Shown here piece by piece: positions 35,763 to 49,036 of a DNA stretch of 64,000 bases. Under the pieces are notes generated by a model. That model saw nothing but the letters and a program-made list of their open reading frames with translations, ran no database searches and was not told the origin of the DNA. Made by a program: the position numbers and the translations under genes. Position 1 is the stretch's first letter. The number at the start of each line of letters is the position of its first letter. The stretch is from Tetracentron sinense (lineage: Eukaryota > Streptophyta > Magnoliopsida > Trochodendrales > Trochodendraceae), in NCBI GenBank assembly GCA_015143295.1, contig CM026568.1:19226607-19290606 (forward strand). The letters are read 5' to 3'.

Positions 35763-37884
35763 GTACCATCAAGGCTTGAGGTGGACTCTTCTACTCACAA
35801 TCGAATCTTGTCATTAAACGACACATCAAAATTAGTTGAGAAATGCAAGCCCACTGTGATAGGAGATAGGATCATAGCCAATTGCAATCGAATTCAATTG
35901 CATATGTGGCAAAACTACGAAAAAAAATTTAATTTGAATTTCCCAGTTCTTTTTTCTCAAATCCAATCTAGTAGTTTTGCCACATGTGCAATTGAATTCT
36001 CTTAAATTCATTTGCAATTAATTGGCTGTGATTTCATCCAGGGGCGGAGCCACATGGGGCCCAAGGGGGCTGAAGCCCCCTGAAATTTTGGGAAAAAATG
36101 TCTGGTATTAATTACAGGGGTGTAGCATGGGAGAGGGGCGGAGCCGGGGAGGATGGGGCTCTAGCCACCCCTAACCTTCTTAGAAAAATATATTCTTTAT
36201 AAACGGATACAAACATATGCGATGACCATAATATTGACCCAAACAAAAAAAAAGTTCGAAGAGTCCGCCCCGAATCCCCCTTGTTAGCGCCCCTGCAAGA
36301 GAATTCTGGCTATCTCGTGTGGTAGCCAAAAAAATGTCACTAATTTGTCAATAAAATAATAAATTCTAAAATTTTATTTATTTTCTTATTCTATTGAAAG
36401 TAGCAACGCCATTTACGTTACTAGCTAGGTAAGCCTTCTATCGCGCTAGCTAGTTGCTCTTAACTCTGGCGTAGACGTTAAGGGAATTTCAAGAGTTTCA
36501 TATCCATGAGCATGGATGGTCCCAACATTAAGGATAAGACCAGACAGAAGCTTTCGGCCGTTTCTCTCAACTAGTAATTTATATCAATAAGAGGATTTTT
36601 TTTTTAAAGTTGAAATGATATCATTTGACTAACATACTCTCATGTAGCCGCTATGGTGTCATAAGGATAAGTCCAAGCAACCAAGTCCAAGCAATCACTC
36701 GAAAAGAATCTGGCTTAAGGAGGGTAGATGACCCCTTATACACTATTATTAAGTCTACTTTCCAATTTTTTTTGGTAACCACTTCCCAATTGGAGGCCAC
36801 CAAAAAAATACTGCATAATAGCTCCTATGGGGCCACCCAAAAATACTTAAAATGTCATTCTAGATGCTCCATCAGTACAAATGCAAAGACAACACGCGTA
36901 CCATAAATGTCTCTTGAGTCCATCAACCTACAAACACGTGTTAACCAGATTAAACATATTCATTGAGGATGTGAGTTTGATTGTGTTTGGTTGTGGGTGG
37001 AAGTTCAAGAGACAAGTGTCGCCACCGGTAATAAAGTTGATTACGAGTACTTTTATTATTATACTCGCTAGCTCATAATAATATACTTTGGCCCAATCTC
37101 AAAAAGCCTTAAACTATCTTTTAACTTTGGTTAAAAAGCTTTAATGCAATAATAAGTCTTTTCTAAAAACCAAGGTTTCACTCAAGCGTTAGTGAATCTT
37201 GACCACAGATAATGGAAGTTAAAAGAAATATTTAACTATCTTTTAACTTTGGTTAAAAAGTTTTAACGTAATAATAAGTCTTTTCTAAAAACCAAGGTTT
37301 AACTTTAAGCGATAGTGAATCTTGGCCACAGATAATGGAAGTTAAAAGAGATACGGCGTGAGTGGAGAGGCAGAGCCAGAGTAAAATAGTCTAGCCCAAT
37401 CATAGTAAACTAAACTGATATATGCGAGTCCGAATCTCTGTAACAAGGATTCCTTATAGAATTCAGGAAAGTTAGTAACGTAATCGCTTGTCCATATGAA
37501 TACGATAATTATGAGAGGAAAACATCTTTAATTGATCGTATTTTAAAAATGTGATTAGTGGATTCGTGTTGCACTCTTCTGAATTCTACAAGAAATCCTT
37601 ATGAAGCCCTCTACAAAAGATCCCAACTTGATATGTCCGTAATGGGACACGTGAAATTAGCACTCCCGTGTCACACGAGGGACTCCAGTCCCTAGACCGA
37701 CATCCAAGCTCCACCTCCTTCCCCAAAATCCATGATGAAATCCAAAGAGCTTACCAATACCTCAAAGTCGTCACACCCTCCCTCTCCTCTCTTTAGATCA
37801 CATTTGTTATCCATCTCCTCTTCAAAAATCTTCTAATGTCAATTCTCATCTTTTCGAAAGGTACACCCCTCTCTACCTCACATT

Positions 37885-38212
37885 CTTCCATCTAGGTGTT
37901 GTTTGACATTGTTTCTCGAAAACAATTTTCCTTATCCTGAGAATAGAAACGACATAAATGCATTTTCTAACTCATTTAAAAATTATTCCGCTTTCAACAC
38001 AATTTTAAGAAACAAAAAAAAAGTTGCTTCTCATAATTAAAGCTATCTCACATCCTTCCATCTAGGGGTTGCTTGACATTGTTCCTCGAAAACAATTTTC
38101 CTTATCCTGAGAATAGAAACGGCATAAATGCATTTTGTAACTCATTTAAGAATTATTCCGCTTTCAACACAATTTTAGGGAACAAAAAAAGTTGCTTATC
38201 AGAATTAAAGCT
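37885..38212. repeat. 165-bp tandem duplication found in copy A only
   Basis: The block containing CTTCCATCTAGG, CGAAAACAATTTTCCTTATC and CAACACAATTTTA occurs at about 37885..38042 and again at about 38050..38212. The corresponding part of copy B (44930..45090) has it once. Confidence 0.8.
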
Positions 38213-39600
38213 GAGAAATACACTTAGCACAAACGAAATAAGCGTAAAAATGAGTGATATAGACGAGACATAATAAAATTTTGTATATTTTATAATACTT
38301 ATAAATGTGTTGATGAATATAACCATATTTAATAATTGCAATGATTTTTTTCATCCAAATGTAATTCTCTTATTTCCTTTCTTCATAGTTAATTATGACT
38401 GACAGTTGTTCGTGTTCTTGCACCAAGTTAATTATAAGAATAAAAGTCTATGAAAATTAATTCTTTTTCTACAATGAGAGAATCACTAAAATTGATGCCA
38501 AAGAACCCTAGTAATCTCCATTGCTATGAGCACACCAATGCTTACTGATTGGACAACATTAAAAAAAATAACTTTATTTTTTAAAAGAATGTCGTGTCTA
38601 TGAGCACCCATACCCCTAAATCATATTCTAAAAACTTCTTCCCCTTCCAAGAACGAACCACAAAGCTCATGTTACCTTATCTTCATAGAACCGACGAGTT
38701 GTAGAAATAAGAACTACTATAAGATTTTTCACATCTTAATAATCTTAAATCCTAAGTTACTGTTTACTCTTCAATCTTTGTCTCTCTCTCTCTATTATAT
38801 TCTCTTTTTTTTTTTTGTCAAATTTGAGTTTATCTTTCATGATCTATATGGTCTGTAAAGATCATATGGTCTATAACTCTGTATGATCTTTTTATATATG
38901 TTGATTATACAAACTACTGTATGTTTTTCTCACATCATTTTCAATGTTTAGTTTCTTATGATCTTTTATTGCAAACTCTTTAACCCACACAATGAGGCGT
39001 GCAATATATAAGGAATTGGGTCTGATTCATTTGATACAAATTTATTCGACTTTTAGTTGGGTTTGGTAATTAATGAATTATATAATTAGAAATTTTATAG
39101 GTATTTTTTTTTACCTCTTAGTGTGCTCATAGAATTTGTTACATTTTAATGATGTACAGTTAGTAAGAGATATATTTGGTGTCCTGTCCAATCAGTAAAT
39201 ATTATTGTGCTTGTAGCAGCACCCTAAAAGAATTCTAAAGAAATGTCTTTTCCTCTTGTAGCAGAGTTAAAAGGCTTGTAGCAGCACGTCTCCTAAAAAC
39301 ATTTAAAATATTTTTTATTTAATTTATTAATGTGGACCAATAGCATGCAACAACGTTGTTACAGCCCAGAGCGCTACAGAGTTTTGTCCCATAGGGTCAG
39401 TTCTTTTCTTCTTCTTTTTTCATTTTGCTAGAGATACGTGGTTAGGCTGCAACCCTAGTTAGTAGCTTAGTATGCTAAGACATATAAAGTTTTGACACTT
39501 TACATGCTAGTAATTGGTAGGAAATTCGAGTCACTTTGTCAAGGTTTTTAACAAGATGAATTCTTACCATTGTGAGATTTCAAGTTTTACCATGAGATTT

Positions 39601-39776
39601 TTTGTGGGCCTCACAGGGCCAGATATCATTTACCTACGTCAGTAGAGTCAGCCGGTCAGAAGTTAGCTGGGCAGTGGAGCAGTTGCAACTCTTACCTTGG
39701 GGGGATTAGATCCCTAGACCTCCCCCTTGGGAGATCACACCCCCCTACCACTCACGCAACAGGCGGGGGTGTTGTC
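39601..39776 (-). mobile_element. tRNA-derived SINE with 14-bp target duplication
   Basis: Flanked by the exact duplication TTACCATGAGATTT (39587..39600 and 39777..39790). Copy B has this sequence once, at 46199..46212, as an unoccupied site. On the minus strand there is an A-box-like GCGTGAGTGGTA (39746..39757) and a B-box-like GGGATCTAATCCC (39702..39714), spaced as in tRNA-derived RNA polymerase III promoters. The 3' end is CACAAA followed by the duplication. Confidence 0.85.
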
Positions 39777-41129
39777 TTACCATGAGATTTGAAGTCATTC
39801 ATTTTGCTTCATTTAAAGTCTATGAAAATTACAATCCTATTCTTAAAAGAAAATACATTTGCTTACAGGTACTAATGCTCCTCGCTCTCACAAAGCTGCC
39901 CCTTTGTGACATTATGTATGCTTAAAAAAAAATAGATATTGCTTATAGATATTGAGTGAATCTTAATCACAGTTAAAGGAAGTTAAAAGGGGGACCTGTG
40001 GCAAGAAAAGGGAGCCGCCCCTCCTCAGTCACCGACTGAGGAGGTGATTATTTTCGGGCATCTTTTGGGGAGGTCCAATTATCTCTTGAACTTGCAATTA
40101 ATAAAAGAATGGGGCATGCTAGCCCCATTTTCTCTAGAAGAACAGGTACGTTCACTTTTTGTTTTGGGGGCTGTTTTTGCATTCCGTTAAACTAATGGAG
40201 AGGGTTTAATATTGCTCAAACTTTAACGAGTCCTGAGAAGGACCCCAGGGTCCTCTACTAAGCTGATCGCAGTGTCCTGTGTCCCTTTTAATACATTTCC
40301 AACCATGATTAAGCTTAAGTAAATTAAAATCAATAAATATTATTTTTCTTTTTTTTAAACCATTTGTCTGATTGCTTAAGCTTAAGGGGTGAGTGAATCC
40401 TAACTGCAGTAAATAGGGGGCGTGGACCAATGAGAATACAGGGTCTGCTTAGACCCTGAGTCCGTTTTCCATTTCCCAACTTTAACCGACTGCAGTTGGG
40501 AAAATTTTAATGAGGTGTTCCTCCCTAGAGAAAGTGGAGGAGAGAAACTGTGGTTAGCATTTTCCATTAAATAGGCTGCATATCGGGTGGGTTGGACCGA
40601 CTGGAGTTAGTTTGGGCTCAGCTCAGTCTATTTTAATGGATCCAAACATAGCCCAGATCCATATACAGTGCACAGACTTGGGCCTAATTCCAATCCTGTA
40701 AATAGAATGAGTTCGGGATGAGCCCAATTCAATCCGAACTTGCCAAGCCCAAACTCATATATACATTTTTTTAAAGGAAAATGCTTAATATACCCATGGG
40801 CGCCGGCCATGGTTTCCATTATGTAACTGAATGGCCGGTCCTCATTGGTCCATGCTTCATTTTTAAACCTTCACCAATTGTGGTTAAGATTCACTTACTC
40901 TAGGGCTAAGCAATCCAACCTTGGTTTTTAGAAAATAAAAAAAACAAAAATCTTAATTTTAACCTAGTTACTCTTCACTAAAAAGGACACGAGGACACAA
41001 TGATAAGTTAAGTAGCGGACTCATGGGTCTGCTAATCAAGCTTTTTTTTTTTTTAATGTTCTACCACTAGCAGAGTGGAGCCAGGAATTTTTCCTTGGGG
41101 GGCTGAAATCAAGAAAATTAATGGGATTG

Positions 41130-41332
41130 GGAGAACAAGAAGAAGAGGGTGGCGTATTCTCCGATCTCCTTCCCGTCTTCTCCTTTTCCCATACTGGTTT
41201 GCAAGAGTGAGACCGATGGCTTTTTTTCGGGGGGTTTAGGAACCGGTTTTGGGGGGTTTGAAAACCGGTGAGGGGACCGGTTCCCAATTTTTCCGGTTCG
41301 ACCGGCCAGTCTGGTCCAGTTCTGACAACAGT
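41130..41332. mobile_element. Fragment of the 25190..25892 hAT-type family
   Basis: Contains AACCGGTTTT, 'GGGGACCGGTTCC' and 'GGTTCGACCGGCCAGT'. It ends CAGTTCTGACAACAG, the family's terminal sequence in reverse. It lies exactly at the junction of the two 6-kb copies. The opposite end is not recognisable. Confidence 0.65.
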
Positions 41333-42866
41333 GGTTTGGACCCATCGAATCTGTCTATTACAACTATTACTACTTTTGTAGCTGGTCAGCCTCACTTGAG
41401 GAGAGTCATCCTTCATTCCATTCACAAGAATGTGATGAAATGAAACAAAACTTGATTTTTTGGAGCTACAAACCAATCTAAAGAGATGCCCCCAAGAAAA
41501 TGACAATCACAAAAGTAGTGCCGTCTGAAAATGGCCTTCAAGGCTGCAACCAACCACTTGAGGTGGACTCTTCTACTTCTTACAATCGCATCTTGTCATT
41601 AAATGACACATCAAAATTAGTTGAGAAATGCAAGGCCATTGTGATAGAAGATAGGATCACAGCCAATTGCAAGAAAATTCAATTGAATATGATGCAAAAC
41701 TCGATTGGATGAAAGAAAAAAATTGAATTTGAATTTCTCACTTTTTTTTTTCCCAAATCCAATCCAGTAGTTTTGCCGCATGTGCAATTGAATTCTCTTG
41801 AATTCATTTGCAATTGGCTGTGATTTCATCCAAGGTGGAGCCAAATGGAGCCCAAGGGGGCTGAAGTCCACCTGACATTTTGGAAAAAAAAATTGTTTGG
41901 TATTAATTACAAGGGTGTAGCATGGGAGAGGGGCGGAGCCGGGGAGGATGGGACTCTAGCCCCCCCTAACCTTCTGAGAAAAATATATTCCTTATAAATG
42001 GACACAAACATACGTGATGGCTCACGAACTTGGTCCTCAAAAAAAAAAATAGGGAGTATGCCCTCGAATCCCCATTGTTAGCTCCTATCTCGTGTGGTAG
42101 CCACAAGTGTTACTTCGGTAAAATAATAAATTCTAAAATCTTATTTATTTTCTTATTCTATTGAAAGTAGCAATGCCATTTACGTTACTACCTAGGTAAG
42201 TCTTCTACCATGCTAACTAGTTGCTCTTAACTCTGGTGTAGGCGTTAAGGGAATTTCAAAAGTTTCAGATCCATGAGCATAGATGGTCCCGACATTAAAG
42301 ATATGACCAGAGAGAAACTTTCAATTGTTTCTCTCAGCTAGATAATTTATATCAATAAGAGGATTTTTTTTTTTGTTGAAATTGTAATTGATAAAATTCG
42401 TAAAAATGATTAAGTGTTGGAAGACGAGCTAGTTTTCGTTGTTATGTCAACAGATGAGGGACATGTATCCAAATAGAGAACGAATCCATTCTCTTCTGGA
42501 CAACGGACCCATTGTCTTTATGACAACGTATTCGTTATTCAGAAGACAAACGTAGCCGCCCTTTTTGGACAATGGTTGTTCTATCCGAGTTCTTATACAT
42601 AACAAACTCGAGCTTTAGTCAACAATGAGACCGACTCGCAGGACGAAATAATCAAGAAGCGATCCTTATACCCTGTTGTTAGGTGAAAAATACTGTCTTA
42701 ACATTTAATGCTAATCCCCTCAAGCTGCCTTTCGGCCCCAGACCAACCTTACGAATAGTAGGCTCACACGTGTGACACGTAAGACTCAAGATCTGTTTGA
42801 CATATTTGATAATGAGTGTAAAACAAGTGGCATAGTCATCCATGACCATCTATGGGCATACAGAGC

Positions 42867-43373
42867 TAAACCTGCAAATGGGATGCGGATATTATCCGTA
42901 TCTGATTTGCATCCACATCCGTTTAGTCGGATATTTATCCGAAAACATATCCGGCAGAGTGAATTCAGATAGTAAATCATCATTCGTTTATATTCGGATA
43001 CGGATTCGGATACTGATACATCCGATCCGTTAAATATCCGTCCGATTATATAATATATATAAATAATATATTTTAAATTTATAAATTTAATATTACCTTT
43101 AAAATATATTTTTTTAATAAAAAATTATATATTTTTAAATATTAATTTATATTATTTTAATTTTTTTTAAAATAATCGGATAATTCGGATTCTATCATAA
43201 TCCAGATATTTTTAATCGGATACGGATATCTTATTTCAATATCTCGGATATTTATCCGGATACGGATATTCGGATATATAAACGGATATGAATTCAGATA
43301 TACCAATATCCGCTTCGTATCCGAATTCGGATATACTAATATCCGTTTCGTATTCACTTCGTTTGCAGCCTTA
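42867..43373. mobile_element. GGATAT-rich TIR element in copy B
   Basis: Starts TAAACCTGCAAATGGGATGC and ends GTTTGCAGCCTTA. The interior has repeated CGGATAT and ATATCCG words and a core of nearly pure A/T. It is related to 35343..35762 and 50576..51030. It sits at a different site from the copy A element, so the two are independent insertions. Confidence 0.65.
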
Positions 43374-43456
43374 TCTACCAAGTCCACTTCCCAAAGTTTT
43401 TTTTGTAACAATTTCCCAATCGAGGCCACCACCACCAAAAAAATACTGCATAGTAA

Positions 43457-43850
43457 GAGCATTCCTAGTAGCCTCACCAAAATAGCTTTTTAGTTATTTT
43501 GATGAGCCAATAGGTTAAAAAGTCTGAAATTCCCTTCCCAGCAGCCTCACCAATTTGCATATTTTAGTTTGGTGAGTGTACAGTACTCACCAAAGTTGGT
43601 GAGTTTATGTACACTCACCAAATCAAAAAAACTCTCATTCCTTCCTTATTTGTGGGCCCACACAAATAAAATAAAATTTTCTCTCCATTTTTTAGGTGTG
43701 GATGTGACACATATAATAAAATAATGATCATTTTTGCTACTTTGATGAGGCTGCTGGGGGTGTTTCAAAAAAAATGGCTCACCAAACTCACTTTTTGTGA
43801 GTTTTGGCTATTCTGATGAGGCAAATTTGATGAGGCTGCTAGGAATGCTC
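43457..43850. mobile_element. 394-bp MITE, PIF/Harbinger-like
   Basis: Inverted ends GAGCATTCCTAGTAGCCTCA and, on the other strand, GAGCATTCCTAGCAGCCTCA. It is flanked by TAA (43454..43456 and 43851..43853). Copy A at the matching place reads CATAATAGCTCC with no insert, so the site was empty before the insertion. Internal 'GGTGAGT...ACTCACC' palindromes extend the fold-back structure. Confidence 0.82.
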
Positions 43851-46800
43851 TAAGAGCTCCAACGGGGTCACCAAAAAATACTTTAAAAAGTCATTCCAAT
43901 GTTCCATCAGCACAAATGCAAAGACAACACGAGTACCATAAATATCTCTGAGTCCGTCAGAAAACTAACACGTGTTAACTGGATAGCATATTCATTGATG
44001 AGGATGTGAGTTTAATTGTGTTTGGTTGTGGGTGTAAGTTCAAGTGACAAGTGTCGCCGCCCGTAATAGAGTTGATTGCGAGTACTTTTATTACTCTCGC
44101 TAGCTCATAGTAAAATACTCTGGTCCAAATCTCAAAAACCCAATAATTATTTTTAACTTTGGGTAAGATGTTTTAACCCAGTGATAATTCTTTTTAATTG
44201 GTTTTTTTAAAGAACCAAGGTTTAACTCTAAGTATCAGTGAATCTTGGCCACAGTTAATGGAAGTTAGAAGAGATTATTTTTTAACTTTGGGTAAGAAGT
44301 TTTAACCCAGTGATAATTCTTTTTAATTTTATTTTAAACAACCAAAGTTTAACTCTAAGCGTTAGTGAATCTTGACCATAGTTAATGGAAGTTAGAAGAG
44401 ATACGTGATGAGTTGGAGAGCAGGCCAGAGGAAAATACTCTAGCCCAGTCAAAGTAAACTGATATATTTGAGTCTGAATTTCTACAAGGATTTCTTGTAG
44501 AAATCAGGAAATTTGTCACGTAATGGTTTGTCCATATGAATACGATAATTATGAGAGAAAAATGTCCTTCTTAATTGATCGTATTTCAAAAATGTCACGC
44601 ACAAGTGGATACGTGTTGCACTCTCCTGGATTCCACAAAAAATCCCTATGAAGCCCTCTACAAAAGATCCCATCTTGATGTCTGTAACAGGACACATGAA
44701 ATTAGCACTCTCGTGTCACACAAGGGACTCCAGTTCCTAGGCCTACATCCACGCTCCACCTCCTTCCCCAAAATCCATGACGAAATCCAAAGAGTACCTT
44801 ACCAAGACCTCAAAGTCTTCGTGCCCTCCCTCTCCTCTCTTTAGATCACATTAGTTATCTCCTCTTCAAATTTCTTCTAATGCCAATTCCCCTCTTTTCT
44901 AGAAAGAAACACCCCTCTCTACCTCACATCCTTGTATCTAGGGGTTGTTTGTTTGTTATTGTTCATCGAAAACAATTTTCCTTATCCTGAGAATGGAAAC
45001 GGCATAAATGCATTTTCTAACTCATTTAAGAATTATTTCTCTTTCAACACAATTTTAGGGAACAAAAAAAAATCGCTTCTCAAAATTAAAGCTGAGAGTT
45101 AATTATAAGAATAAAGGTCTATGAAAATTAATTCTTTTTCTACAATGAGAGAATCACTAAAATTGATGCCAAAGAACCTAGTAATCTCCATTGCTACGAG
45201 CACACCAATGTTTGCTGACTTGACAATATTAAAAAAAATAATTTTATTTTTAAAAGAATGTCATGTCTATGAGCACCCATATCCCTAAATCATATTCTAA
45301 AAACTTCTTCTCCTTCCAAGAACGAACTACAAAGCTCATCTTACCTTATCTTCAGAGAGCCGACGAGTTGTCGAAATATGAACTACTATAAGATTTTCCC
45401 CATCTTAATAACCTTAAATCCTAATTAGTTATAGTTTGTTCTTCAATCTTCGTCTCTCTCTATGCCATATTCTCTTTTTTGTCAAAATTGAGTTTATCTT
45501 TCATGATATATGGTCTGTATGATCTTTCTACATATGATGATTACATGACCTACTGCAAGCTTTTCCTCCACACCATTTTCAACGTTTAGTTTCTTATGAT
45601 ATTTTATTGCAAGCTCTTTAACCTACACAATGAGGCATGCAATTTATAAGGAATTGGGGTACAAATTTATTCGACTTTCAGTTGGGTTTGGTAATGAATT
45701 ATATGATTAAAACTTTTATAGGTAATTTTTTTACCTCTTAATGTGCTCATAGAATTTGTTACGTTTTATTAGTGTACAGTTAGTAAGTGATATATTTGGT
45801 GCCCAATCAATAAATATTGGTGTGCCTGTAGCAGCACCCTAAAAGAATTCTAAAGAAATGTATTTTTCTCTTGTAGTAGAGTTAAAAGGCCTGTAGTAGC
45901 ACGTCTCCGAAAAACATTTAAAATATTTTTTATTTTATTATTTTATTAATATGGACCAATAGCATGCAACAACCTTGTTGCAGCCCAGAGGGCTACAGAG
46001 TTTTGTCCCCTAAGATAATTTCTTTTTTCTTTTTTTGTTAGAGATACACGATCAAGCCACAACCCCAGTTTGTAGGTTAGCATGCTAAGACTTATAAAGT
46101 TTTGACACTTTATACTCTGTCATAGTAATTGGTAGGAAATACAAGTACCAATGTCAAGGTTTTTAACAAGACGAATTACCGTCATAAGATTTCAAGTCTT
46201 ACCATGAGATTTGAAGTCATTCATTTTGCTTCATTTATAGTCTATGAAAATTACAATCCTATTCTTAAAAGAAAATACATGTTGCTTACAGGTACTAATG
46301 CTCCTCACTCTCACAAAGCTGCCCCTTTGTGACAATATGTATGCTTAAAAAAATACATATTGCTTAACCACAGTTAAATAAAATTAAAAGGAGGACATGT
46401 GACAAGAAAAGGGGAGCCAAGATGCACCTCCTCACATCACCGACGGAGAGGTGATTAATTTCTTTCTAGAAATATCCCTTTGACCAGGCATCTTTTGGGA
46501 GGTCCAATTATCTCTTGAACTTGCAATTATTAAAGGAATGGAGAATGCTACCCGGCCTACCCTATTTTCTCTAGAAGAACAGGTGCGTTCATTTTTTGTT
46601 TTGGGGGCTGTTTTTGCATTCCGTTAGACTAATGGAGAGGGTTTAATATTGCTCAAACTTTAACGAGCCCTGAGAAGAGGATCCCAGGTCGTCTTCGTCT
46701 TCTAAGCTGACCGCAGTGTCCCGTGTACCTTTTAACACTTTTTCAACCATGATTAAGCTTAAGTAAATTAAAATTAATAATTTTGTTTTTTTTAAATCTT

Positions 46801-47577
46801 TGTCAGATTGCTTAACCTTAAGGGGTGAGTGAATCCTAACTATAGTTGATGGGTAGTAAATAGGGGGCGTGGACCAATGAGAATACAGGGTCAGCTTAGA
46901 CCCTGAGTCCGTTTTCCATTTCCCAATTTTAACCGACTGCAGTTGGGAAAATTTTAATCAGGCGTTCCTCCCTAGAGAAAGTAGAGAAGAGAGAAACTGT
47001 GGTTAGCATTCTCCATTAAATAGGGCTGCATATCGGGTGGGTTGGACCGACTGGAGTTAGTTTGGGCTCAGCTCAGTCTATTTTAATGGATCCAAACATA
47101 GCCCAGATCCATATACAGCCCATAGAGTTGGGCCTAATTCCAATCCCTTAAATGTTATGAGTTCGGGATGAGCCCAAATCAATCCGAACTTGCCAAGCCC
47201 AAACTCATATATGCATTTTTTAAAAGGAAAATGCTTAATATACCAATGGGCCATGGTTTTCATTATGTAACTAAATGGCGGATCCTCATTGGTCCACGCT
47301 ACATTTTTAAACACTCACCAATTGTGGTTAAGATTCACTCACCCTAGGGCTAAGCAATCCAACCCTGGTTTTTAGAAATAGAAAAACAAAAATCTTAATT
47401 TTAATTTAGTTACTCTTTACTAGGGTTAAAAAAGACACGAGGACACAACGGTAAGTTAAGTAGCGGACTCATGGGTCTGCTAATTACAACTTTTTTAAAA
47501 AAATGTTCTACCACATGCAGGGCGGAGCAAGGAATTTTTCCTTAGGGGGCTGAAATCAAGAAAATTAATGGGATTGG

Positions 47578-48255
47578 GGTATGGAGCCTAAGCCCCGAGA
47601 TTTTTTTTTTAATAATGGGTCCATCATGGTCATAAAATTCATTAATGTTGCATTCCAAAAAGGATCCAGCAACAAGAAAATTAAACATGGGTCATCCCTT
47701 TTGATAGGTCATTATATAAATAAAATTAAGGAAAATGTTTAACTTACTGCACATTTCCACTAAAAGTGACGAAATGCTGGTCTTCATTGGTTACTGCTTA
47801 CCTTTTTAATACCCATTAATTGTGGTTAAGATTCACTCACCCCTAGGGTTCATTCATTTAATCATGGTTTTTAGAAAAAAAAAATAATAACTTTGAGCTA
47901 GTTAAGCTTAACCATGGTTAAAGGGGATGAAATAAGAAGGAATTTGATTATGTAATCAAATGCGGGGTGAGCTAATCACTACTCTAAAATTACTATATTT
48001 TTTTTATTATGGAGATTTTTTTTCACACACGCAATCCGTGTGTAATGGAATGCGCGCATCTCCCCTGTTTGACACATGTCCCTTTTAACACCCATTAATT
48101 GTTGTTAAGATTCACTCACCCCTAGGTTTATACATCTACCCTGGTTTTTTTCTTTAAAAAAAAATTAAGTCCTAAGATAATAAATATTAACTAGGGTTAA
48201 AAGGGTTTATGTTATACATATAGAAAATTTTACAATATTTTTTTGGGGGGGCCAC
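47578..48255. other. Non-coding stretch with two copies of the 'GTGGTTAAGATTCACTCACC' repeat
   Basis: Two copies of the dispersed 53-59 kb repeat are present (about 47812..47880 and 48092..48160), both beginning ACCCATTAATTG. No gene is visible. Confidence 0.6.
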
Positions 48256-49036
48256 TATTACGAACTTGCATATAAATAAAATAAAAAAGACACAAAATAA
48301 AGGATTATATTAATATGACCACTTCAAGGGGGCCTAGCCTCCATGGATGCCACTTCGAGAGGGGCAAAACCTCCTTACAAACTCTCATATTTTTCTTTCC
48401 CCGGACCCTTATTTATCAACTAACTTAAACCCTTACAAGGAAACCCATATAATTCAAATCTTAAGAAAACCTAATCAAAATATCCACCAAATCTCTTAAT
48501 TTATTCTCTACTAAATAAGGTCCTAACATTCCACCTCCCTTGAAAGAACCTTGTACTCAATGTTCAGAGACACTTTAATCTTTAGATCTTCACGTAAAAA
48601 CAATAAAAATAGATGTCGTTGGGATAAAACTGACCACTTCGAGGGGGCCTTCCTCCTAATAACTGCTTCGAGGGGTCCTCCGACCTTTAGCCTTCACAAC
48701 ATCAATCCTCTATTGAAACCCACAACATTCAGTCTGGAAAAGTGTTCTGATACCAATTGTTATAAACTTGCATATAAATAAAATAATAAAAATACAAAAG
48801 AAACGACTACATTAATATGACCACTTCAAGGAGGCCTAATCTCCATAGATGCCACTTCGAGGGGGCAAAACCTCCTTACAAACTCTCATCTTTTTCTTTC
48901 CTCATCCCTAAATACCTAGACCCTTATTTATAGACTAACTTAAACCCTAAACCCATAAAATTCAAATCCTAAGAAAACCTAATCAAAACTTTCACCAAAT
49001 CTCTTACTTTGTTTCATACTAAATAGGGTCCTAACA
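48256..49036 (-). mobile_element. TRIM (terminal-repeat retrotransposon in miniature), 781 bp
   Basis: Two direct repeats, 48256..48528 (273 bp) and 48758..49036 (279 bp), read TGTTAGGACC...TTATAACA on the minus strand. Next to the 5' LTR on the minus strand is TGGTATCAGA (48746..48755), the standard initiator-Met-tRNA primer site. Before the 3' LTR is CAAGGGAGGTGGAA, a polypurine tract. The flanks GCCAC and ACCAC match at 4 of 5 bases. The 229-bp internal part has no gene. Size and layout fit TRIMs, which rely on other elements' proteins. Confidence 0.85.

Larger units (their letters stand above)
35152..41129. repeat. Tandem segmental duplication, copy A (about 6.0 kb)
   Basis: Matches copy B (41333..47577) in the same orientation from 'TTTGGACCCA' through 'AAGAAAATTAATGGGATTGGG'. 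It differs by small changes plus discrete insertions and deletions. Copy A alone has the GGATAT-type element (35343..35762), a 165-bp tandem duplication (about 37885..38212) and a SINE (39601..39776). It lacks the MITE present in copy B. No conserved coding frame runs through both copies. It contains hAT-like 'AGGGGCGGAGCC' ends near 36043 and 36136. Confidence 0.85.
41333..47577. repeat. Tandem segmental duplication, copy B (about 6.2 kb)
   Basis: Same order as copy A. Extra material relative to copy A: about 1 kb at 42375..43373, including a GGATAT-type element, and a MITE at 43457..43850. It lacks copy A's SINE and 165-bp duplication. Small frames in matching positions are not conserved as proteins. 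Confidence 0.85.

Noticed and set aside
41036-41506. 156-codon minus-strand frame
   Set aside because: It crosses the junction of the 6-kb duplication and the hAT-type fragment, and is not conserved in the other copy.
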